DNA of 64,000 nucleotides from Polyodon spathula (Eukaryota > Chordata > Actinopteri > Acipenseriformes > Polyodontidae), in the NCBI RefSeq assembly GCF_017654505.1, contig NC_054538.1, positions 22,795,783 to 22,859,782 of the forward strand, read 5' to 3'. The notes under the pieces are model-generated. The model ran no database searches. It was not told the origin of the DNA and worked only from the letters and a program-made list of their open reading frames with translations. Of the stretch, positions 52,708 to 64,000 are shown one piece after another. A program made the translations under genes and the position numbers. Position 1 is the stretch's first letter. Every line of letters starts with the position of its first letter.

Positions 52708-55700
52708 TCATATCCCCATCGTGCCAGCGTAAGACGGACTATTTTTGGACAATTTCTATTATATACATGCACACGTTATATATACAAATTTTGATTATAA
52801 TGTACTTTTTTTATGATCTGAAGAAAGAAACTGCCTAAAATAGTGGAATACTAAATTTAGTGTTGATTGAATAGAGCTTTTTTTTTTTTTTAAACTGTCT
52901 GTTTTAATTGTTATGTAATGCAGAAACCAGAAAAAATGAAACCAGAAAATAAAACCTGTACATAATGTAGGTGCCCTTAAATGAATAAACACTCTGAATT
53001 AATAATGTGTTGTTTTTTTCATTTTGAAGAACTGGATGAAACACCTAATACAAGTAAACCCAACCACACAAACACATCACAAAATATGCCAAAGTTGTCT
53101 GATATAAAACAATACAAGCTAACTAGCATTGTTAGGAAAAATGGTAAAGTACTTATACTTTTGTAACGTTATTTAGTACCAGTACTGTATTTACAACAAA
53201 ATGAACTTTGTTAAATGCATGTTGTTGATAAGTGTTCTTATCAAGTGATTGAATTGTGTGCTAAGTTCCCCCACTCAAACAAAACATTTTTGATCTAATT
53301 CAACTAATTTATTAGTAAAACCCTAATGTAAAAAGTATGAGCCAGATTCACAAAACTATAAGGAATATTTTGCAAACAAGACCTATTTTATTCAATTAAA
53401 TCAAGCAATTCATGAAACATTTTACAACTCTTTCAGTGAGGGTTTATGTTCATGTATTCTCATTTTTCATATCACTGTTTAACCTGAGAGAATGTTTATA
53501 AACACTTCAACAAAACAGTCTGAAAAGAACCCGGGGTATACTTGGCTAGAGTGCTTGAAATGCACTCATTACTTTACATTACAGTTACCTCAAACCTGTA
53601 TATTGCATTGTTAGAAAGCAAACATAATCATTTAAATTCTCATTTCATTCCCACACTGAAGATGTATATCAAATGCATACATGAACACTACAAATGCATG
53701 CTACTCTTAGTAATATTCAATTAAAACAAACTAAAAATACTAAAGATTTTGTTAGCTTACCTGCACACACACACACACACACTATAATGTACACTGTTAC
53801 AGTTCTGCTGTTTAGCCATTGACTGTATTAACAATTATACAATACAATATTAATTGCTTCAGTGAAATGTCTATAATGAAGCAATTACCCATCTTCCATC
53901 TAGAAATGGAGACATGTACAGAGATAACTGTAACTGTGGGTATATTTACCATACTAGTACTTTATATATTTTATTTCTGCAAAAGGCAATATGCTTTTCT
54001 AAAAATAATAATAATAATAATAGAGAATACAAGTGAAATTGTTATGTCTGAAAGCTCTTGCATACTGTATACAGTAGAAATAGCCCAGCAGCAATGTGAC
54101 AAAGCAAAAAAAACTAATAAGCATGATAATGCAAAGATGTGATATGACACCAGATGCAGCAAGTCGAGTCATATGATAAGCAAAACCGCTATGCTAAAAG
54201 TAGATCACTGTGACGTACAATATTCAGTCTAGGAGAGGACGGTAAAAAGGTAGCTGTTATACTACTCAAAATATGACACTATTTGCTGTAAATTATTTAT
54301 CATTTAGTTAAGTTGTCATGGAATTCAATAATTAATCTGAATGGTTAGCCCGATCAGAAAGGTTTCCAGAGGGAGTTCCATTCCTGACAATTTGATGCAG
54401 CTTCCTAGAATAAATTGCTTTTTAATATTTTTTTTTCTTCTACTACTATCGCCAGGGGACGCCAAAGGAAACTACTTCGTGTCCATCTTAGATGAGCTGT
54501 TTTGCTCCAGTTCTTACTGGAATAGTTATAACCATTATTTTTTTACCAAAAAGGTTAATGCCCTGAAATTAAAGTGGTTGTCGATCTTCACTGTAGTTTT
54601 ATTTAAAGTGCCCCACTGAGGACAATATAGGAATGACAGCAGGACATATAATGTTTCAGTCCATGGCATGACATAATTCAGTGCCCCTACCATAGCACAT
54701 GCATACATATGCCAGTCAAAAAGGCAAACAATGCTAAGAGTTAATAACAACCAACGTTGTTAACAAGCCTTTCTGTGATAACAAAAAAAAAAAGCTTGTA
54801 CCTTCATGTTTAAATTAATTTGATTATTTTGATGTGCTTTGACTGATGTTGAAAAAAAAAAAAAAAAAAAACAGGGGGGTGGTGCTTGCATTGAACTCAT
54901 TCAAATTTCATAAGGTTAATTTGGCTTTCAAATTAATATACTAATGTTATAAAATGTGTATTTTTAAAATTTGATTTGATGTTTTCTATTGTATACTGTT
55001 TACAGTAGGTTTTACTGCCGGAAAGAGTATTGATAAATAATATATTTTCATAGTGGTAAATTTAGTCTATTTTACATTGCATTGTCATTGTAGTGTCACT
55101 GCATTGCTATTTCAGATGACATGGTAAAGGTACTCTCTATGGGCTACCTACTGTAATGAATCCTTGGTTTAGCACTGCAGAAGGTGGTTTAGTTAATGAT
55201 TCTTCCACATCATGGATTCTCATTGGATGCAGTGGAATCACTTTTTATGCTGTTCTTTTTCTTTATCTGCGTGGTATTGTGCATGTAGAAAAATAATGGC
55301 GTTTTGAAGGATCTTACTGAAATGATAATATTTCCTCTCAGGCTGTATTATGTCCTTCTCGTATAATGGATCTTGAGTAGATATATCTTTTTTTCTAAAA
55401 CCAACACTATGGACGGATACAGTTATACATTATTTTTTCTATTAGATAGAGGTCACCTTTCCACTGTTTGATTGATGCTATAGTTGAGGAAGATAAACAT
55501 TTATTGCACGTGGCAAAGTCATCATCACAAATCACAATGAAAAAAGCTTAATAAATCTCAATACTTTATCAGCTGTCTATTGCGGCTGTGCATTTTTGGT
55601 TTTGTTTGCAGCTTGCATTTAAGTATTATAAAATTGACAATTTACACAGACAGGAAAGATGAGTGCATCTGTTTTCAATATAAAAAGATGCCAGGAATGG

Positions 55701-56458
55701 AAGAGATTTAAATAAGAAAAGTTTCCAGGCCAACAATTCACTGATGCATTTTCTGTTAATTAGAGGTGTTTGATCATAAGAGGAAGCTGATTAGAGTTCT
55801 TAGAAAAGGGGATATCATAGCAAGCACTTTTCTGTGTTTTTCATGAAAAGAAAATTTAAAAAAAAGAATGTATAAACAACTTATTATAATTTCCTCTAGT
55901 TTGTAATGCGTCAGTTTTATGGAACTGACAAAAACATGAACTTTGGTACCTTGGCCATAAAAAAAAATACATGTTACATAAAAAGTTTAAAGGCAGACGT
56001 TCACTAAAAGTGTTGTGTTGTTTTTTTCCTCTAATAAATTTGAAGCGAAAAGTAGAAAACAAAAATTGATGTAAATGTCAGCTGAAACTAAAATGTTCGG
56101 GGTAAATTTCACTATATTATAAACGCTTTAGTTTTCTTTTAAAATTATATTCTTTGGAGTTTGAAAGTCACTTCAGAAAAATGTACAGGTTGCATACCTG
56201 CCATGTGTTGTAATATGTCCTAAAAGGGTATATTTCTTGTTCCAAGATCAAAGCTAGTAAGATGTAAAGTGTAGTGTGGGGTGGTTGACTGTTTGGCCCA
56301 GGATCTCGCCTTCTGGACCGGTAGGAGCTGCCCTCGGTGAGAGGTCATTAAGGCCAGGTGATGGAGTACCACTGACCCCCAGAAGGGAGATACAGTTGCA
56401 AAGGAGGAGGTGGAGGAGAAAGGCTTGAAGAATAAATATAGGTTGAGGGACCAATAGT

Positions 56459-56530
56459 ATTAGCGTAGCGAGCTGCAAGCCTCTATGAAAAAGATGTTGG
56501 TTGGATCCTGGGCTCATGCTGTACATATCT
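56459..56530 (+). mobile_element. Possible tRNA-derived SINE head
   Basis: ATTAGCGTAGCGAGCTGCAAG (box-A-like over 20 bases around TAGCGTAGCGAG) is followed 35 bp later by GGTTGGATCCTGGGC (box-B-like). Spacing fits a tRNA-related RNA polymerase III promoter. The GC-rich 56270-56458 just upstream may belong to another repeat. Confidence 0.35.
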
Positions 56531-56615
56531 TGCTGACAACAATTAAAATACTTAATTTTCAGCTACCACATAGTATAAACAATTTTGGCTTTTCATTGTG
56601 TTTACAGTTTATATA

Positions 56616-56736
56616 CAGTAGAATATAATTTATCCGCACCCCTTCATCCTCGACTTCAATTATCAGCGGCTCCCTGACAAGTTTTACCTGTGAAATACGG
56701 TACATTACTGCCAGTGTAGACTTAATGCCTGCGGTC
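56616..56736 (+). mobile_element. Tigger/pogo-like terminal fragment, copy 2
   Basis: Second copy of the repeat at 9797-9924, opposite orientation, starting CAGTAGAATATAATTTATCC. Similarity between the copies is lost after about 120 bp. No transposase was recognised in the AT-rich sequence that follows, which has a (non-motif) 72-codon ORF at 56878-57096. Confidence 0.55.
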
Positions 56737-57397
56737 TTGGTTTGAGCAGCAGAAGGATTCTGTAAAATTAGTTCTCCTGAGGCAGTTACTTAGTGAAGCC
56801 GAGCAAACATAATTTGCCTGACTGAAATAAAAGACTATGATGGACTTCAACATGGTTCAAAAGAATGACTTGCAGCAGTGAATTGTTTAAAAAAGCTGTT
56901 ACGAAGAAAAAAACTAAAACCTTCAGTTGGTAAGTGTTTTGTTGAAATGTACAACAAGTTTAAATTACACAGCAGGCTTGTTTATTTAGTTTTAAAGAAA
57001 AACAAATGCAATACTGGCAACACTTTGCTACCATTATTTAAAATTAATACGTGGAATAAATTTCCGATAATACCTTGTGATATTTCTAGCTGTTAGCCAC
57101 ACGACTTAGGTTACAGGAAAATTGTGAGCTCTGACAGGCTGACTAGCTTTGTAGATGTAGCTCTGTAGTATTTGTTTTGCAGTATTTTTTTTGTTTTTTT
57201 ATTTTGTTTTTTGTTTATTTTGTTTTTGGTAACAGAAAAAGCCAGGGAAACGGGGTTGGAGGTGTATTGCATTTTGAAAAGATCACTGTCAAAGGAAACT
57301 AATTTGAAAACATTCTTCTGTCTTTGTAATATATTGTATTGCATACAAACGCTAATTTGGTTACATTACTAGTTGCTGTATTGTATTCATGCATGCC

Positions 57398-58990
<1,593 letters not shown>

Positions 58991-59477
58991 TGTGTGTATA
59001 TATAAGTTTTTGTTAAAAAGAGCCAACTTCCCAATGTTTTGCTATTTAAAACAAACAAACAGTGGAGATGCTTATAGGGTTTTGATGCCATGGTAACTAT
59101 GCTCATTTATTTGTATTTAAATCTATTAATGTGCTTGTGATGTGCCGGTAAGTCATTTCATAATTAGCCTATGAACCGGAACACTGACCAGTGTATACGC
59201 TTTAAGTACATAGCAGCACTTTCCGAGCATATAGGCAGCTCTTTTTGCTACTATGATGAATTCAATTTTGTTTCTGCAGGACTTTTGCACATTCAAAGGA
59301 ATGTTTGTTTTTAATTATAAGATTGATTGAGGCCCTTACTTTTCACAGACACATTGTCCATTCATTCTTAGTCTGTTTGCCAGGGAATTGACATCACAGC
59401 AAGGCCTAATCAATGTGTATCAGAAGAAATGTTTCAATGAATGGCAAATGCCCCTACAAAAATCCTTCCTCGCTTAC

Positions 59478-59586
59478 CCAGGTTTCCAGTCATCAGATAG
59501 GAGTTGTGAAAGTCCTTCATCCCCAGCCCCACTATGTGTATGAAATCTTCAATTACCATCATTAGCTCCACTGAACCTGGGTAGAT
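59478..59586 (-). CDS. adgrb3: ADGRB3 exon, GAIN domain part 1
   Basis: 109-bp exon, phase 0 in and phase 1 out, giving residues 1-37 of the window's chain. It follows a long pyrimidine tract ending in ACAG (a T run just upstream on the minus strand) and is followed by GTAAGC. The peptide contains [17 protein letters not shown], then NSYLMTGNL, which belongs to the BAI3 extracellular GAIN region. The next exon completes the split valine codon. The preceding exon was not found between 59587 and 64000. Confidence 0.92.
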
Positions 59587-60766
59587 CTGTAAAAAAAAAA
59601 AAAAAAAAAAAAAAACACTCTTTAGATGGGGCAGAGGAAAGGGAAAAAAAGTGGCATTACTTCCAATTGCATTTGTAATTTGTATTACATTCACATGTTT
59701 TGGAATTTTAAAAGGTTGCCCATTCAAGTTAACATTGATTAACTGATTGGGTATTGGGTTTAAAAAAAAAACTTTCTTTTTGGAAAAAATAACCTTCCAG
59801 GTGAAAAGAAACCGGTGAACAATTGCCCATTTCAGTGCATTTTCTTCATGGCTGAATCTGGCTCTTTTTCATCCTGCAGACAGGACCTAAGGGGCATGTG
59901 GAAAACCTATTGTGCACCAGGGCATGTTATTCTTGTGTTGTAAACAGTAAGCACATCAATGACAGACTATACACATACACCTTCCCTGGTTATAAGACCA
60001 ATATGAGTTATACAAATGTTTCAGTAATGTCCCAGCTCTTTCATGGTCTACATTTTTCCTCCAAGTTGTAAAGGCTTAAATAAGGCTTTTTATATGTGCA
60101 TTATTCTTAAGCCTTTTTTTAATTAATCAAGTGGTGTTAAAGGGTCTTTCATAACTAAAAAATGATAATGATAATGTTCCTGCTAAATTAAAGTATTCTG
60201 TCACTATTATCTGCTCATATAGCCCTTCATTTTTATTTTATAATTCAGATTTTCTGTGTTTTACCTAGACTTTTCTACTCCTTTACGAATTCAATTGATA
60301 CCATTTTATGGTGTCTCAATCACAATTGAGAAACATGCTAATAGCAAAATTGATTCAATTTTTTCTTTCTTTCTGTGAAACAACTAAATGGGCTTTTAAA
60401 TCAGCCAAGACTCAATTTTTCATTTACAAGCAGGAGACAAACAAATGACATCCTAACATGTTAATAAGTGACTAATCTGTATTAAAGCTAGAATGAAAAA
60501 TAAAGCATTTTATGCTTGACACACTTTAGTACAATTGCTATGCGTAAAAGTATTAACATTAATAAAGATAAGTCCCTTCTGCTTTGAAATGAAAAGTAAG
60601 ACTTACAAGTTAAATGTCCATTTAGCTTTTTCACAGAAAAAACTCGTAAACTAAATCAATTTTACTATTAACACGTTTTTCCGCTGAGATTTTGTTACAT
60701 AAATGGCATCAATTAAAATTCTTAAAGGAGAGTAGAATACCGAAAATCAGAAGCCCTATTTATAAT

Positions 60767-61790
60767 TAGGCTTGCTACTTTTCGATATTAAATCGGTAAA
60801 GTTTGTAAACTTCAAATTCCCAAGAAATTTCAGTTCAACTGAAATACATTTATATACGATCCATGTCGGTAAAACCACTTGCTATTTTTTATTTTCTTAC
60901 CAAAAATAACCATTTAGAAATCCACTCTACTTTGTGTAGTTTTTATACTTGCTGTTTGTCCCGTCTCCGTTCCACTCTGAATGGCTGGGGGTTGCTGTCA
61001 GTCATCTCAGCGGTTCGTTAGTACTGTAGTTTCACCCTGTTCTGACAGATTTCATTGACTGAAGCAGCGCTTGAATGATCTCATTTGTTTAAATGACTGT
61101 CAATCAAGACCTGCACCAACTGTGCACTTTCATTTGCCAGCTACAGTGCCTGTCATTCAAAGCGCCTACTTTGAAATTAGCAGGTTAAGGTGTACGTAAG
61201 CTTTTGCTTCAGGTATATGGTGACAGTTACTAGTTTGATTTGCAAATGGGGTGCAAGAGAAAAACACTTAATGAATATCGTGCTCAATACCCTGGCCGAC
61301 GGCTGAAGTCTCTGCGGCAGGATGAAGCAGACCTGAAGCAGGAGAGGAGTGGAGCTCAGACTCTGAATATTAAGTGCAAGTTAGTTCTGTTCAACTGTCT
61401 AATGTTTTGTTCTGTGCATATTATTTTTACTTGTAAATGTATACTATAAAAGTGTGTTTAATACACCTATAGATGCTGTGTTTTCTATGGTTTATTTGAG
61501 ACAATTTTTTAAATTGTGTCAGCTGTGACCAAAAGTTATTTCAATTAGAATGTTGGTAACCATGGTTTTGTTGCATGTTAAATATGATAAAGGGGTTTTG
61601 CTAAATGAGACATTTTTCAATGGCATAAAAAGCCTGTTTTCTTTTTTTAAAGCATAAAGGTCGATTTCACCCATTCTCTGTTTGAATTGAAAAATAAAGA
61701 TTAAAAAAAAAGGTACATTCTTTCTAAAATAAACATCGATATTAATCTTCGATTTGGCAAAAAAATACAAATCATATAGTAGCAAGCCTA
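60767..61790. mobile_element. hAT-like non-autonomous element with 8-bp target duplication
   Basis: 1024 bp with 13-bp inverted ends TAGGCTTGCTACT / AGTAGCAAGCCTA (12 of 13 clear) and TTTATAAT on both sides (60759-60766 and 61791-61798). An 8-bp duplication and a TAGG start fit the hAT superfamily. CGATATTAA-type motifs lie just inside both ends. It contains a short ORF described separately and no recognisable catalytic domain. Confidence 0.8.
61240..61449 (+). CDS. Small ORF inside the hAT-like element
   Basis: The 69-codon frame opens MQMGCKRKTLNEYRAQYPGR (second Met two codons later) and runs R-R-L-K-S-L-R-Q-D-E-A-D-L-K-Q-E-R before turning hydrophobic (KLVLFNCLMFCSVHII). The first 45 residues are strongly basic and helical in character; the rest looks like read-through into AT-rich DNA. 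A GTAAAT/GCAAGTTAG donor-like site near 61378 would cut it after TLNIK. It may be the first exon of the lost transposase or an unrelated captured fragment. Function unknown. Confidence 0.3.
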   Translation: MQMGCKRKTLNEYRAQYPGRRLKSLRQDEADLKQERSGAQTLNIKCKLVLFNCLMFCSVHIIFTCKCIL

Positions 61791-62782
61791 TTTATAATCT
61801 ATGTTGCATGCTGTAGCCTTTTCTATTACTGCCCAAGTGTTAAGGGCTTTCTGACTGGTCCTGTGCAAACTGAATTTTGTGCAGTCATGCTGTCAAGACA
61901 CTGAGAAGCTTGAAATTGAAACATCTCCTTACAACTTTCAATAAACTCTCAGAACTGTAGCAATTTAAGGTTATAAAAGTGAATTCGATGGTACTGAATT
62001 CATATCCATAAGGGTAGGATATACACATAAAACATACAGTACCTAATATAACTCATTGGCTGATGGCATATGACTCCAAGCTCATTTTAATGCTGCACAC
62101 CTAAACACACAGGTACAATTTCTGTTTGTATGGTGCTGTGCCAAATACACTGGTGATACAAATGAGCAGTATGAAGTGACAGCAGACCCACACAAACGTG
62201 ATAAGCAACATCCCAAATAGGCTGGCATGCAATAACAACAGGTCACACCATGAACAGCAACAGAGCCAGACCAATTACTAAGGAGGAAGACAAATTAAGG
62301 AAATTTCCCACATCTACCTGACAGATACAGTAATTCATTAAATCTGAAACATACCACTGTAACAGAATGGCTAACTGCAGTAAGGCAAAACAATTAATAA
62401 GAAATGAAAGCCATACATATCACCCTCGCTAATATACTGTACCGTACACTTATAATAGTAACAGAATGAAAACAAAAAGAGAAATGAAGTGTTTAAACAA
62501 CATATTTCCTCTTATTTTTCAACAATCAAAAAACAAACAAACAGAAACATCATGGGTCAATTCCAACGAACAAAAAGCTGAGGATGACCCCGTGGTTAGT
62601 ACTTTGGGACTATACTAAACTAGTACACTAGTTAGCACCAACTGCAATGAACCAAGAAATTGCAGACAGTCCCCAGGTGCATATTAAAATGTTCCAAATG
62701 CAACAAAATCCAAATGATGACTGTTGCCCCCTAGATGTTCCTGATATACAATACTAAGTTAAACCCACAAACTCTTGACTAA

Positions 62783-63311
62783 AGCCCATTTCACACTGGC
62801 ACTACCCGGGTCCAGACCAAGGTCCTGGCTACCCGGGTCACAGTCCTGCGTAGTGTGAAACCACATACCTGGGTCGTACCTGGGTTAACCTGGGTCCCAG
62901 CGACCTCAGTATGTGGGTCTACACGCTTTGACCTGAGACAAAATGCTTGACTGCTGTTTGTGAGCCGCCACAACAACAAGCAGCCATGCCTGCGTGAAGG
63001 TTTCACTTCCGCAAGGAACATTTCTGTTTAGCCATATTTTTGTTGCTTGAGACACACCATGAGTCAGGTTGCAGCAGGGATGAAGAAACATTTGCTCTAA
63101 TTAACAGTTGGGCCGACGGTTCAATCCAGAGAAGCTTGGATGGAAGCATCAGTAACAAGCTGCTTCCGGGGCATCGATACTCATATTGTTTACTTGCGTG
63201 TCTCACCCAGGTCGACAAAGCAGTGTAAAATCACGTACCCGACCCACTTGACAACGGGTCCTGCCCTAGTAGGCTCTGACCCAAGTAGATCATGCCAGTG
63301 TGAAAGGGGCT
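62783..63311 (+). mobile_element. PIF/Harbinger-like element with Myb/SANT fragment
   Basis: Inverted ends AGCCCATTTCACACTGGCA and TGCCAGTGTGAAAGGGGCT (one mismatch). Further inside both ends are rich in ACCCGGGTC / GGGTC motifs, giving dispersed inverted subrepeats. At 63078-63165 the plus strand reads RDEETFALINSWADGSIQRS, which matches the start of the Myb/SANT-like DNA-binding protein that Harbinger elements encode beside their nuclease. Nothing of the nuclease remains. A 3-bp duplication could not be assigned with confidence. Confidence 0.75.
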
Positions 63312-64000
63312 GTAGTAGAAGAGTTACTGTAACAAGTTAAAACGAGAAACCTCATTTAAAGGCACATTTTCTGAAATGAAACCATTAATTAAACACAAAT
63401 CAAATACACTGAATACAGAATATTTTTCTAACATTTAGCAGAGCTTTCAATTTTTAGTGAAGCATGAAATATAACTGAATTAAACACAATAATGATACGC
63501 TTTTATTAGTCACTCCAAGGTCGCTAAATTGAAATCATGGAGGTGCATATTGTCTTTAGCCTATGTGTCAATTGGATATTAAGGTGTCTCCTTTATAAGC
63601 GTGCCTCATTGTTCTCGTAATTTGATAGGTGCAAAGATGTTAGGCGACTACAGTTACGTTTTGTATCCTTTGATTTGAAGGTTTTCACCAGGGATTGAGG
63701 ACACAAGGGAATTGTGCTCTACAGCCTGGCCTCCTCCCCGCTCCCAAATCACCTACAGTAAAGTGTAGAAAAATCTATAGAGAACTCAACCTAAATATTT
63801 TACAAGAAATATGGTAATATTTATTATTTACTGATGATTAGTGCACCTTATAAACAGTTGAAATTACCATCACATGTTATTTTGATCTGTTTAGAGGGTG
63901 CACTAAGCATCAGTAAGTAGTACTGCAAGGTCATTTGTATAACATTTGGGTTGTGCTCTTGATTATTATTATTTTGATAACCTGCCAGCATACTGAGTCT

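Larger units (their letters stand above)
59587..64000 (-). other. ADGRB3 intron upstream of the GAIN exons (open at window edge)
   Basis: Intronic by position. It holds the hAT-like element and the PIF/Harbinger-like element. No further exon with splice sites and ADGRB3 similarity was seen. 59600-60750, 61800-62780 and 63320-64000 appear to be unique AT-rich sequence. Confidence 0.65.

Overview
The window reads as vertebrate nuclear DNA, most likely from a ray-finned fish. It is AT-rich and crowded with (TA)n, (CA)n, (AAT)n and GATA arrays. It carries many decayed Tc1-type transposons plus L2-like and DIRS-like retroelements, a mix common in fish genomes. The large introns and this repeat mix would suit a non-teleost such as a sturgeon, paddlefish, gar or bowfin, but that is inference and the species cannot be fixed from the sequence.

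Only one host gene is recognisable: ADGRB3 (BAI3, an adhesion G-protein-coupled receptor), on the minus strand. Eight exons lie between 59586 and 13153. Spliced, they give 813 nt (271 codons) with no stop, every intron is GT-AG, and all codon phases match. The product runs from the middle of the GAIN domain through the GPS motif and transmembrane helix 1 to helix 2. Both ends are open: the N-terminal exons lie beyond 64000 and helix 3 onward lies beyond position 1. Intron lengths are 8.5 kb, 83 bp, 18.2 kb, 1.1 kb, 15.3 kb, 2.4 kb and 125 bp.

The rest is intronic and holds mainly mobile-element remains. 1-13152: an L2-like LINE (about 3.6-5.26 kb), a palindromic hAT MITE with an 8-bp target duplication (6.1-6.5 kb), a Tc1 fragment cut by a Tigger-like end (9.0-9.9 kb), and a SINE-like copy (12.7 kb). 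15972-31260: a full-length dead Tc1 copy (18.9-20.45 kb), a possible Harbinger-like MITE (22.5-23.1 kb), a second SINE-like copy (23.3 kb), an internally deleted Tc1 (25.5-26.3 kb), a solo LTR with a 5-bp duplication (27.4-27.9 kb) and a LINE 3' end (27.9-29.05 kb). 32465-50629: three Tc1 elements at 35.4-39.96 kb, one nested inside another; an unexplained purine-rich stretch at 41.3-42.6 kb; an internally deleted DIRS-like element broken by an LTR-like insertion (44.6-46.97 kb); and small Tc1/IS630-like and hAT-like remnants (47.2-49.3 kb). 50936-64000: Tc1 (57.5-59.0 kb), a Tigger-like end (56.6 kb), a hAT-like element with an 8-bp duplication (60.8-61.8 kb), and a PIF/Harbinger-like element with a Myb/SANT-like fragment (62.8-63.3 kb).

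No RNA gene, CRISPR array or host promoter could be supported. I found no clear new biological system. The most informative structures are the nested transposons, the almost intact inner Tc1, the DIRS deletion derivative, the hAT-like element with a short ORF, and the repeated placement of Tc1 ends directly against (TA)n arrays.
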